6,900 nucleotides of DNA from Candidatus Latescibacterota bacterium (GCA_030746455.1 JASLMQ010000862.1:1-6900), one strand, 5' to 3'. Positions 1-6,457 are shown, counted from the stretch's first letter. Notes: a model not told the origin generated them from the sequence alone. Made by a program: numbers and translations.

Positions 1-1045
1 CATCAAGCACCGTCGGCATGATATCCTGAAGTCCCACCGGGCTTGTGCACACGGTCTCCTCGGGATAGCCCCAGCTCTTCGGGGCTCTGATGACGAACGG
101 AATCCGCGTCGACGCCTCATACGGCCACGTCTTCCGGAACAGGTTGTGGTCCCCCAGCATCTCGCCATGGTCCGCGGTGAAGATGATCAGCGCGTTGCTC
201 AGCTCCCCCCGCGCGAACTGGTACAGCCGCCCGATCTGGTCGTCGATGAAGTTGACCATCCCGTAGTACGCGGCACGGGCGCATTGCATGTCATACTTGT
301 TCAGGCGCATCGTGGACGCATTCGGATCCAACCCTCGCTCCGGGCCTTCGAACTCCGGCGCCCAGTCTCCGACCACAGGCTCGGGCAGGTCACGGTTGAT
401 GTAGCGATCGTAGTAGACCTGCGGCGGCGTCAGCGGCGGGTGCGGGTCGATCAGCGACACTTTGAGGAAGAACGGCGCGGAGGGATCGCGCTTCTGGATG
501 AACTCCATCGCCCTGTCCACACACCAGAACGTGTGCATCTGCTCTTCCGGGAGCGTGTGCGGTCGGCCCACCCAGCCGTTCGACGAGATCCCGTGGATCA
601 TACCCGGGTGCATCTCCGACCGGCCGTGCTGGAACCGGAGCCAGTCCACGTAGTCGTTCTCCTTGCCGCGCGTCGCGTCCGCCAGCAGCATGTGGTCGAA
701 CCCGAACCGCTTCCGAACCGGATGAAGGTGGAGCTTTCCGATCAGCTGGGTCTGGTAACCAGCCGCCGATAGCTCACCGGGCAGCGTGTGCGCGGGTTCC
801 CACGGTGCCCCCTGGAAACCCACCATGCCGTTCGCCGCCGGCGCCGTTCCCGTCATCAGGCTCCGTCGGGCGGGAATGCAGCTGGGGCACTCGGCGTATC
901 CACGGCGGAAGTGGGTGCCCGTCCGCGCGATCCAGTCCAGATTGGGCGTCTGCAGAACGTCGGGCGCGCACGGGTCGAGCCCCACGCAGTCGCCACGGTG
1001 CTGGTCGGTCACGATGAGAAGAACGTCAGGACGAGGATCTGGCAT
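1..1045 (-). CDS. Cys-type sulfatase, N-terminal 348 residues (C-terminus off the left edge)
   Basis: Hydrolyses a sulfate ester, with a formylglycine made from cysteine as the catalytic residue. Translation from the ATG at 1045-1043 starts MPDPRPDVLLIVTDQHRGD. D14-Q15 form the usual first metal-binding pair. The sulfatase signature follows as CIPARRSLMTG, with C56 (codon 880-878) the formylglycine precursor and R60 the conserved arginine. Then come GKLH (K104, H106), DPHPP (H202) and ADHGEMLGDH (D292, H293), the second metal-ligand block. The frame is open to base 1, so roughly 100-180 residues of a typical 450-550 residue sulfatase are missing. There is no signal peptide at the chosen start, which suggests a cytoplasmic enzyme. 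The gene is divergent from the methyltransferase gene. Maturation would need a formylglycine-generating enzyme or anaerobic sulfatase-maturating enzyme, neither seen here. Family is clear; substrate (choline sulfate, sulfated sugar, aryl sulfate) is not. Confidence 0.95.
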   Translation of the reverse strand, partial: MPDPRPDVLLIVTDQHRGDCVGLDPCAPDVLQTPNLDWIARTGTHFRRGYAECPSCIPARRSLMTGTAPAANGMVGFQGAPWEPAHTLPGELSAAGYQTQLIGKLHLHPVRKRFGFDHMLLADATRGKENDYVDWLRFQHGRSEMHPGMIHGISSNGWVGRPHTLPEEQMHTFWCVDRAMEFIQKRDPSAPFFLKVSLIDPHPPLTPPQVYYDRYINRDLPEPVVGDWAPEFEGPERGLDPNASTMRLNKYDMQCARAAYYGMVNFIDDQIGRLYQFARGELSNALIIFTADHGEMLGDHNLFRKTWPYEASTRIPFVIRAPKSWGYPEETVCTSPVGLQDIMPTVLD

Positions 1046-1054
1046 TTCGGTCTG

Positions 1055-1060
1055 TTCTCC
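1055..1060 (-). promoter_or_regulatory. Ribosome binding site of the sulfatase gene
   Basis: On the minus strand GGAGAA lies 9 nt before the ATG at 1045-1043. It supports this start, which also places the TDQ metal-binding motif at the normal distance from the N-terminus. Confidence 0.65.
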
Positions 1061-1094
1061 CTATCGTATCGTCAATCAAGATAAGCGTCGGTCT

Positions 1095-1111
1095 CTGATG
1101 ATGCTCATCAG
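1095..1111. other. Short perfect hairpin in the divergent intergenic region
   Basis: CTGATGA and TCATCAG form a perfect 7-bp stem around the 3-base loop TGC. It lies in the sulfatase leader, just outside the larger palindromic repeat. There is no T-run on either side, so it does not look like an intrinsic terminator. It may be an operator half-site pair or an outer part of the repeat. Confidence 0.4.
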
Positions 1112-1112
1112 C

Positions 1113-1254
1113 GCAGACGTAGCTTTCAGCATACAGCCCTCAGCTGTCAGCCGCATCAGATCAACCGTTTCGCCCACGAGAGTGGGGAATGCGATCAGCG
1201 ACATTGCGCCTCTGAGCTGGCGGCTGACTGCTGAAAGCTGATCGCTGGGTCTGC
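1113..1254. repeat. Imperfect palindrome built from 7-nt AGCNNTC repeats (MITE-like or REP-like)
   Basis: The left arm (1121-1154) reads in 7-nt steps as AGCTTTC, AGCATAC, AGCCCTC, AGCTGTC, AGCCGC. Read on the other strand, the right arm (1214-1246) gives AGCGATC, AGCTTTC, AGCAGTC, AGCCGCC, AGCTC. The two arms are therefore inverted copies of the same degenerate heptad series. Near the exact centre is a 5-bp stem CCCAC/GTGGG closed by a GAGA tetraloop (1173-1186). The outermost match is GCAGAC (1113-1118) with GTCTGC (1249-1254). The whole fills most of the gap between two divergent genes and would fold into a long stem-loop. Such short-period inverted repeats resemble non-coding dispersed elements of large bacterial genomes; mobility is not shown. 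No protein is encoded. Confidence 0.7.
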
Positions 1255-1311
1255 TCTCTGCCTCTCCTCAACATGCCTCCACCAACCGGCTAGGGCAAGG
1301 GCTACTCTCCC

Positions 1312-1325
1312 TGCCTTGCAAGGCA
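1312..1325. promoter_or_regulatory. 14-bp perfect palindrome, candidate operator upstream of the methyltransferase gene
   Basis: TGCCTTGCAAGGCA equals its own reverse complement. It lies about 120 bp before the methyltransferase start and 267 bp before the sulfatase start, inside the shared upstream region. A dyad of this size is a typical dimeric-repressor site, but no regulator gene is in the window. A nearby GCAAGG (1295-1300) can also pair with CCTTGC (1314-1319). Ten bases of perfect dyad, ACAGGCCTGT, occur further down at 1396-1405. Confidence 0.3.
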
Positions 1326-1437
1326 TTCGAACCGGCTCTTGCCGCAGGCACGTCTCGGAAGTACCTTTGGGCGCTGGATCTCGATCCCGGGTTGCACAGG
1401 CCTGTCTGGCCGCCCGGAAGACGAGGAAGCGGATCTC

Positions 1438-1442
1438 GGAGG
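1438..1442 (+). promoter_or_regulatory. Ribosome binding site deciding the methyltransferase start
   Basis: GGAGG ends 5 nt before the ATG at 1448 and only 2 nt before the ATG at 1445. Normal spacing favours the second ATG. The frame is open further upstream to a TTG at 1316, but that stretch is rich in Arg, Gly and Ala, has no family resemblance, and has no ribosome binding site. Confidence 0.7.
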
Positions 1443-1447
1443 CGATG

Positions 1448-2914
1448 ATGACTAGCATTCTCAGCGCAGCAGATGTGGAAGTCCTGAGCGATGCCGTGTG
1501 CGAGGTGTTGTCCGAGCAGGGATTCTACTGCGAGAACCGGGCCATCCTCCAGGCCTACGAAGCCGCGGGTGCCGAGGTGGACCACGAGGCACAGGTCGCG
1601 AAGTTCCCGGTGCAGGTCATGCAGGATTTCGCCGAGTCGCTCCGCAATGAGGACAAGGATGGATGGCAGGACTGGCTGCGGGGAGAGGATCGCGAGCTCC
1701 AGTATTCTGGGTTCCACCCCTATACCGTCGATCCCGCCTTCAAAGCACCCAAGCTTCCGTACATGTTCCACAACCTCAGCACCTACTACTACGATGACGC
1801 GGCGGGCGAGCGTCGCCTGGGGAACCGCGAGGACTTCATCACCCTCATCAAGCTGGGCGACACGCTCCACCCCGAGCAGGGCATGGGCCACGCCCTGAAC
1901 CTCGTCGCCGACACGGCGACGGCGGTCGAACCGCTGGAAGCGGCACTCGTGCTGCTCGAGTACTCGCACAACCCCCGAGGCGTCTACGTCATGGATGTGC
2001 GCCAAATCCCCTACCTCGAGGAGATTGAGGCCCTTTTCGGTATCGACGATCCCCAGTGGCACTGGATGGCGAACATCTGCCCCACCTCGCCGCTCAAGCT
2101 CGACCGGAGTGCTGCCGAGCGCTACGTGCACATGCTGGAAACGGGCGTCTACCCCGCGAAGCTCGCCGCCATGCCCGTCTCCGGTGTCAACATGCCCATC
2201 ACGACCGGCGGCACACTCGTGATTATCGCGGCGGAGTTCATGGCCCTGTGGTTCGCAGCCAGGGCGCTCCAGCCCAGGAAGATCCCCCTCACGGGCATGC
2301 CGATCCTGGGTACGATGGACCTTTCGAACGGCAACGTGAGCTTCACCGCGTTCGATGCTGCCACCCGACGACTGAGCATCTGCGATTTCGTTCGACAGTG
2401 GACGGGCGTCCAGCTCGCACCAGGCCCCGGGGAGTGGACGCCCACCAAAGAACCCAGCATGTACTGCTCGCTGGAGAAGGCCTACTTCGCCATGATCGCG
2501 GCCGCCTTCACCGGCCACCATCCCGAGATCGGCGTGGGGCACATCGACTCCGGATTGACGATCAGCCCGGTCCAGCTGCTGCTCGACCTCGAGTTCACCC
2601 AGGGATTGCGCTTCCTGGAGAAGCCCGCAATCCGACGGGAAGATCTGGGGCTGGACTCGATTTTCGACGTCGGCTTCGGTTACAACGACAACTACCTGAT
2701 GACCGACAACACGATCGAGCACATGCGCGCCGCCACCTGGATGCCGCAGAACTTCATCCGCGACGGGTGGTCGCCCGAAGCCGATGCGGCAGCGCGGGCG
2801 AAGGCCGCGGTCAAGGTCGCGGATCTCATCTCCGAGTACAGGAAGCCCGAGGGCCGTGAGGATCAGCTCGAGGCCGCCCGGTCCGTCGTCGAGCGAGCGA
2901 AGGGGGAATTGTGA
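1448..2914 (+). CDS. MttB-superfamily (COG5598) methyltransferase, non-pyrrolysine type
   Basis: Members transfer a methyl group from a quaternary or tertiary amine to a cobalamin-binding corrinoid protein; MttB uses trimethylamine and MtgB glycine betaine. This 488-residue protein has the usual family length. Its N-terminus follows the family pattern: a helix ending LSEQGFYCEN, then AGAEVD (41-45), then a helix in the place of the VPxxLVEEAL segment. CPTSPLKLD (211-219) matches the central SPL-type segment. PVSGVNMPITTGGTL (243-257) matches the family's substrate-barrel stretch that reads PxxGxxxPxTxxG. GHIDSGLTISPVQLLLDLE (364-382) matches the conserved xDSGxxxSPEQLxxDxE block near the C-terminus. 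There is no internal amber codon, so the pyrrolysine of true MttB is absent; the equivalent region (about 330-345) reads TPTKEPSMYC. No corrinoid protein gene is adjacent. The enzyme is therefore probably a methyltransferase of unknown methyl donor. Family confidence is good; activity is inferred. Confidence 0.85.
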   Translation: MTSILSAADVEVLSDAVCEVLSEQGFYCENRAILQAYEAAGAEVDHEAQVAKFPVQVMQDFAESLRNEDKDGWQDWLRGEDRELQYSGFHPYTVDPAFKAPKLPYMFHNLSTYYYDDAAGERRLGNREDFITLIKLGDTLHPEQGMGHALNLVADTATAVEPLEAALVLLEYSHNPRGVYVMDVRQIPYLEEIEALFGIDDPQWHWMANICPTSPLKLDRSAAERYVHMLETGVYPAKLAAMPVSGVNMPITTGGTLVIIAAEFMALWFAARALQPRKIPLTGMPILGTMDLSNGNVSFTAFDAATRRLSICDFVRQWTGVQLAPGPGEWTPTKEPSMYCSLEKAYFAMIAAAFTGHHPEIGVGHIDSGLTISPVQLLLDLEFTQGLRFLEKPAIRREDLGLDSIFDVGFGYNDNYLMTDNTIEHMRAATWMPQNFIRDGWSPEADAAARAKAAVKVADLISEYRKPEGREDQLEAARSVVERAKGEL

Positions 2915-2979
2915 CAGTTTAGTGTAGCGTCCCGGGAATTCGTCTACATACTGAGAGAAGAGACACCGTCTTCCTGAGT

Positions 2980-3014
2980 GATCCGGGACGAGGGCTTCTT
3001 TCGAAGCCCGGATC
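2980..3014. other. Hairpin-forming sequence between the methyltransferase and the fusion gene
   Basis: GATCCGGG (2980-2987) pairs perfectly with CCCGGATC (3007-3014), and CTTC/GAAG can continue the stem inside. A competing 7-bp stem GGGCTTC (2992-2998) with GAAGCCC (3003-3009) closes a TTTC loop. The two folds are mutually exclusive at 3007-3009. The absence of a following T-run argues against a classic intrinsic terminator. It sits 66 bp after the methyltransferase stop and 104 bp before the next start. The remainder of the 203-bp gap shows nothing else I can name. Confidence 0.45.
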
Positions 3015-3117
3015 GTATCGAAGGACCGGCCCAGAGATGGGCATCTCAGCGGGACTACCGGGCCAAACCGCGGGATCCCGTCCTCAGCCGACCAACCATT
3101 TCGAGTGAAGAGCCAGC

Positions 3118-5595
3118 ATGTCACCAAAATCACAGACACTCTGGACCACGCCCCTCTTCGCGGAGTTCACCTACCACGACCGTGGTAGCTGGAAGAAGCC
3201 GCTCCACGACAAGGCCGAATTCTTCGAGAGGAATGCCAGGGAGCGCCACAACATCCTGGGCTCCTATCCCTCGTCCGTTCGGCTGATCCCTCCACGTCAC
3301 CACGCCGGCCCACAGGAAGGCGCGTGGCAGCGCCTCATCGAAACCGGTGAGCTGCCGCCCGGCTGGACCTTCGATCACGGCACCACCGGCCTATCCAACG
3401 TGGCCCACACCAGCTCGTGGACTGGATGTCTGTTGACCTCCCAGGCCTTTCGGGTCGCCCATCTCAGGGAGGCCTTCGGCGAGCAGAGCGACGCCTACCG
3501 GGAAGCCCACGCTCGCGCGCATGAGATCATTGGCTCCATCCGCATCCTCACCGAGGTAAGCGGACGTCCGGGGTATCTTGCCCGAGGGGTCGCGCTGGGC
3601 CACGGCATCTCCTACGAGGAACGCGAGGGGGTCGGCACACGCGATCTGTGGTCCCAGGGCGCCGGACCGTACGCCCACCTGCGCTACCGCGGCGGCCCGA
3701 GCCACCACAACTACGATCAGGTCTTCCGCGGGCTGGGCATCTACTACTTCGTCGCCGCGGATGAGGGCCAGAAGGATCGCATCCGAGACATCGTGTCGGA
3801 TATGTCCGACTGGGCCCACCTGCGTAAGAACATGGTCGTGATGCACACGGATGGCGAGTGCATCAGCACCGAGCTCATCGGCGGTTGGCGCATGCTCGAG
3901 GGCGACCAGGAGCCGTCCGGCGGCTCGGCGATGGCGCTAGCCGGCCTGAAGATCGCATCGGCGGTCACCGGGAACGAACGGGTGGAAGCCCTCTACCAGG
4001 AATGGGTAGACCGGCTGGGTTTGCGGGATGCCTCACGGACGAAGGAAAGCATCATGGGCCCTCCGCGAGGCAACTACGACGACACGGACCACCTGCTGGG
4101 CGATCTGTATCTCCTGAGCCGGATCGAGACGGACGAAGACCTTCTGTTCTTCTACCGGAAGTGCGTGGTGGACTCCTGGAAGTCGCACAAACATGAGAAG
4201 ATGGCGTGGTTCAACTACGTCTACCGCGCCGTCCTCGGAGATCAGTACGGTGACCCGGAGGGCTGTCTTTGGAACCTCCGGACCCATCCTACATGCCGGG
4301 TGTTCCAACCTCGGATGAACAGCATCCGCGATGACATCGAAATCATCGAGGTGGACGGCAAGGCGCAGGCAGCGGAACCCCTGCCCGTTCACGAGCGCGC
4401 GTCGGACAACGAGTACGAATGGAAGGGCAGCCCCTTCGCCCTCGACGGGTGGCTTACCCGCACGGTCACCGTCTTCGAGGTGTCTCCTCACGATTCCTAC
4501 GTCCAGTTTGCGGCCGACCGATCGGCAGGCGCGTACTGGAGCAACACGCGTGGCGAAACCTGGCACGAGATGACCGGCCTGCCTCAGGTACACGACTTCC
4601 TGTTCTCCGTGGACTACCCCTGGATCGCCTTCGCCGCCACCGACGGCGGCGTCTACCGTACCCTCGATGGCGGGACACACTGGTCGTGCACGTTCGCCAA
4701 GCCGGTCAAAGAACTCACCCTCGATCCGACAAACACCCATATCTTGTATGCCGTCGGTCAAGGCGGCGTCTACCGTAGCGAGGATCGGGGCGAGCGCGAC
4801 ATGGGGGTGGTGTGGCGCGCAATCACCGAGGACGACGTCGCCCGCGGCATCTACACCGTGGATGTGAAGGGTGGAGCCGCCGCGGTATACCTTCTGACTC
4901 CCAACGGCCTCTTTGTCTCTCAGGATGGTGGATCGTCCCTGCGGGCGCTCCCGCAGGCCACGCGCCGCCGCGGCTTCTCCTCGGTCGACTCGATCGGCGG
5001 TCGCCCCCTGTGGCTTCGGCCGTGCCCACACGTCGAGGGCCGCCTGTTCCGCGCCGTGGACTCCGATCAGCGCGGCGTTCTGGTCAGCGTGAGCGACGAC
5101 GGGGGCGCCACCTGGTCGCCCGTTCTGCGCGAGTTGAAGCCCCTGTTCGACTGGCACCTGGGTGTTGGCAATGTGCGGCTCACCGGCGCGCAGTTGAAGG
5201 ACCATCTCGACCGGCTTTGCGAGGTTCCCATCGCCGATCTGCGCGTGGACCCTGCGGATCCTGATGTGTGGTCCGGCTTGTTGGAAACCGGCGTCGCGGG
5301 GACTCGCGACGCCGGCGACACCTGGACAGTCAGCCGCGAAGGGCTGGACATCCCCAGGGTACACGCCCTCTGGACCCCTCGCCACGCAGCGGCTGCCATG
5401 GTCGGCACGCCGTCGGGGATGTACGTCACCAACGACAAGGGCGCGACCTGGACCGATACGTCGCTCATCCTCCAGGATGAGGGGGCGTTGCGCGCGGAGA
5501 TCGGCGGCATCGGCTACCTGACCGCGTACTGGATGGGCCGCTACCACGGCTTCATCTCCGACGAAGAGGCCCATGCGGAGTGGTGGCACCGCTAA
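3118..5595 (+). CDS. Alpha/alpha-toroid-like domain fused to a seven-Asp-box beta-propeller; function unknown
   Basis: An 825-residue protein with two halves. Residues about 85-395 are a run of helical hairpins with aromatic and glycine-rich turns. Landmarks include SSWTGCLLTSQAFRVAH (99-115), TEVSGRPGYLARG (145-157), SHHNYDQVFRGLGIYYFVA (195-213) and NYDDTDHLLGDLYLLSRI (319-336). This pattern resembles six-hairpin glycosidase or related alpha/alpha toroids; no catalytic pair can be named. A charged linker (about 405-440) leads to a propeller with Asp-box motifs SNTRGETW (475), TLDGGTHW (515), SEDRG (554), SQDGGSSL (601), SDDGGATW (659), TRDAGDTW (729) and TNDKGATW (771). These are typical of BNR/sialidase, Vps10/sortilin and YCF48-type propellers. 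The canonical sialidase catalytic Arg triad is not evident. No signal peptide or membrane segment is visible, unusual for Asp-box proteins. The start has only a weak GAAGAG at 3107-3112, but the next in-frame Met is residue 240. It may bind or process a glycan. Confidence 0.8.
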   Translation: MSPKSQTLWTTPLFAEFTYHDRGSWKKPLHDKAEFFERNARERHNILGSYPSSVRLIPPRHHAGPQEGAWQRLIETGELPPGWTFDHGTTGLSNVAHTSSWTGCLLTSQAFRVAHLREAFGEQSDAYREAHARAHEIIGSIRILTEVSGRPGYLARGVALGHGISYEEREGVGTRDLWSQGAGPYAHLRYRGGPSHHNYDQVFRGLGIYYFVAADEGQKDRIRDIVSDMSDWAHLRKNMVVMHTDGECISTELIGGWRMLEGDQEPSGGSAMALAGLKIASAVTGNERVEALYQEWVDRLGLRDASRTKESIMGPPRGNYDDTDHLLGDLYLLSRIETDEDLLFFYRKCVVDSWKSHKHEKMAWFNYVYRAVLGDQYGDPEGCLWNLRTHPTCRVFQPRMNSIRDDIEIIEVDGKAQAAEPLPVHERASDNEYEWKGSPFALDGWLTRTVTVFEVSPHDSYVQFAADRSAGAYWSNTRGETWHEMTGLPQVHDFLFSVDYPWIAFAATDGGVYRTLDGGTHWSCTFAKPVKELTLDPTNTHILYAVGQGGVYRSEDRGERDMGVVWRAITEDDVARGIYTVDVKGGAAAVYLLTPNGLFVSQDGGSSLRALPQATRRRGFSSVDSIGGRPLWLRPCPHVEGRLFRAVDSDQRGVLVSVSDDGGATWSPVLRELKPLFDWHLGVGNVRLTGAQLKDHLDRLCEVPIADLRVDPADPDVWSGLLETGVAGTRDAGDTWTVSREGLDIPRVHALWTPRHAAAAMVGTPSGMYVTNDKGATWTDTSLILQDEGALRAEIGGIGYLTAYWMGRYHGFISDEEAHAEWWHR

Positions 5596-5625
5596 GCCTT
5601 GTGTCCCGTTTCGCGGCTGGAGCCT

Positions 5626-5679
5626 GTCCCGGATGGAGTCACGATGACACTCGGGTAGTGGATGGGTTGCATCCGGGAC
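5626..5679. other. 10-bp perfect inverted repeat before the VOC gene
   Basis: GTCCCGGATG (5626-5635) pairs perfectly with CATCCGGGAC (5670-5679) across a 34-nt loop, which itself contains GAGT/ACTC (5636-5639 and 5649-5652). It starts 30 bp after the fusion-gene stop and ends about 48 bp before the VOC start. It could be a weak terminator/attenuator or a regulator-binding dyad; no T-run follows. GTTCCAGG is also directly repeated downstream, at 5690-5697 and 5705-5712. Confidence 0.5.
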
Positions 5680-5716
5680 GTCTTTCGTAGTTCCAGGTTT
5701 GGGTGTTCCAGGCCTT

Positions 5717-5720
5717 GGAG
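5717..5720 (+). promoter_or_regulatory. Ribosome binding site of the VOC gene
   Basis: GGAG lies 7 nt before the ATG at 5728. This chooses 5728 over the in-frame upstream GTG/TTG/ATG codons from 5662, whose 22 extra residues (including two Cys and many Arg) match nothing in the family and overlap the inverted repeat. Confidence 0.65.
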
Positions 5721-5727
5721 AATCGCC

Positions 5728-6225
5728 ATGCCGAACGCTTCCAGGAGTTGGAACCTCACCGACCTCCACCACGTCGGCCTCACCGTCGCCGACATCGAGC
5801 GCGCCGTCGCCTTCTACCGGGACGTCCTCGGGATGGTCTTGATCCGGCGCCGCGAGGCCGATGCGGACTACATCGCGAAGCAGACGGGCTTCGAGGCTGC
5901 GCGGCTGGCAGTCGCATCGTTCAAGGTATCGGAGGGCAGCAGCCAGTCGCTGGAGATCATCCAGTATCGCTCGCATCCGGGCGAAGCACTCGCCGCCGGC
6001 ACGAACCAGCCCGGGACCTCCCATCTGTGCATCGTCGTCGATGATCTGGTCGAGGCCTACCAGGACCTGTCGGCCAGGGGCGTCAGCTTCAAGTCGGACC
6101 CCGTAGACATCACCTCGGGGCCGAACGAAGGCGGACGCGTCATCTACTTCAGCGATCCCGATGGCCATGTCCTGGAGCTCTTCCAGCCTCCAGGAGGAGC
6201 ATGGACCCGTCTGGATGTCGAGTAG
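5728..6225 (+). CDS. VOC-superfamily (glyoxalase/bleomycin-resistance/dioxygenase fold) metalloprotein
   Basis: A 165-residue single-chain protein of two beta-alpha-beta-beta-beta modules. The first opens DLHHVGLTVADIERAVAFYR (12-31) and continues to SLEIIQY (74-80). The second opens TSHLCIVVDDLVEAY (97-111) and ends FSDPDGHVLELFQP (141-154). All four classical metal ligands are present: H15, E76, H99 and E150, as in glyoxalase I and methylmalonyl-CoA epimerase. That suggests an active divalent-metal lyase, isomerase or dioxygenase, not a pure binding protein. The length and single N-terminal HVGLTV motif do not distinguish lactoylglutathione lyase, epimerase and dioxygenase roles, so no specific reaction is claimed. 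It is cytoplasmic, with no signal peptide. It lies 132 bp after the fusion gene, same strand. Confidence 0.9.
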   Translation: MPNASRSWNLTDLHHVGLTVADIERAVAFYRDVLGMVLIRRREADADYIAKQTGFEAARLAVASFKVSEGSSQSLEIIQYRSHPGEALAAGTNQPGTSHLCIVVDDLVEAYQDLSARGVSFKSDPVDITSGPNEGGRVIYFSDPDGHVLELFQPPGGAWTRLDVE

Positions 6226-6322
6226 TGAACGCCTGAACAGACCACCACATCCTGCCAACAACGCAAGAAGTCGGCCGTAACCCGATCTAACCTCGATCCG
6301 ACGAAATTCGGGGGGTGCGAGT

Positions 6323-6370
6323 GGCGCGAAGCGCCTGGGTACCCAGGTTCCGCCTCGGGCCCAGGCCTGG
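6323..6370. repeat. Cluster of GC-rich palindromes (REP-like) after the VOC gene
   Basis: Three dyads sit side by side: GGCGC-GAA-GCGCC (6323-6335), the perfect 14-bp palindrome CCTGGGTACCCAGG (6334-6347), and the perfect 10-bp palindrome CCAGGCCTGG (6361-6370). CCTGGG at 6334 can pair with either of two CCCAGG copies (6342-6347 or 6360-6365), giving alternative folds. Such GC-rich palindrome clusters between genes resemble REP elements. They start about 100 bp beyond the VOC stop. The rest of the 281-bp gap before the oxidoreductase is otherwise empty except for the TTTCGTG repeat. Confidence 0.55.
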
Positions 6371-6432
6371 ATCCTTTATGCCTCCCTTTGTGAGCCAACG
6401 TCCGGGCCTTCCTCCACCTGGATATGCCCTTC

Positions 6433-6457
6433 TTTCGTGTTTTTCGTGTCTTTCGTG
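6433..6457 (+). repeat. Three TTTCGTG units at 9-nt period
   Basis: TTTCGTG occurs at 6433-6439, 6442-6448 and 6451-6457, separated by TT and TC. Read on the other strand it is the CACGAAA(N2) series. I recall similar CACGAAA-type short tandem arrays from intergenic gaps of several large environmental bacterial genomes. It lies 50 bp before the oxidoreductase start, so an effect on that gene's leader or promoter is possible but not shown. Confidence 0.6.

Noticed and set aside
146..772. A 208-codon open frame on the plus strand
   Set aside because: It is antisense to the sulfatase, whose catalytic signature and metal ligands are all in the minus-strand frame.
1113..1254. CRISPR array
   Set aside because: Units are 7 nt, degenerate and without spacers, and the two arms are inverted to each other.
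1316..1447. N-terminal extension of the methyltransferase from the TTG at 1316
   Set aside because: No ribosome binding site precedes it, the 44 extra residues have no family resemblance, and GGAGG is correctly spaced from the ATG at 1448.
1046..1447. Cobalamin riboswitch upstream of the methyltransferase
   Set aside because: A corrinoid-dependent enzyme made this worth checking, but I see no B12-box-like core; the structure present is explained by heptad repeats.
1448..2914. Pyrrolysine-containing MttB
   Set aside because: There is no internal TAG in the frame and the protein already has full family length, ending at a TGA.
2980..3014. Intrinsic terminator of the methyltransferase gene
   Set aside because: The stem is good, but no T-run follows on the plus strand, so I list it only as a hairpin.
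1268..3139. A 623-codon open frame on the minus strand
   Set aside because: It lies opposite the MttB-like gene, is rich in Arg, Gly, Val and Asp as expected of an antisense frame in GC-rich DNA, and matches no family. The plus-strand frame has family motifs and a ribosome binding site.
4033..6261. A 742-codon open frame on the minus strand
   Set aside because: It spans parts of two well-supported plus-strand genes and the gap between them, shows no domain motif, and has the composition of an antisense shadow.
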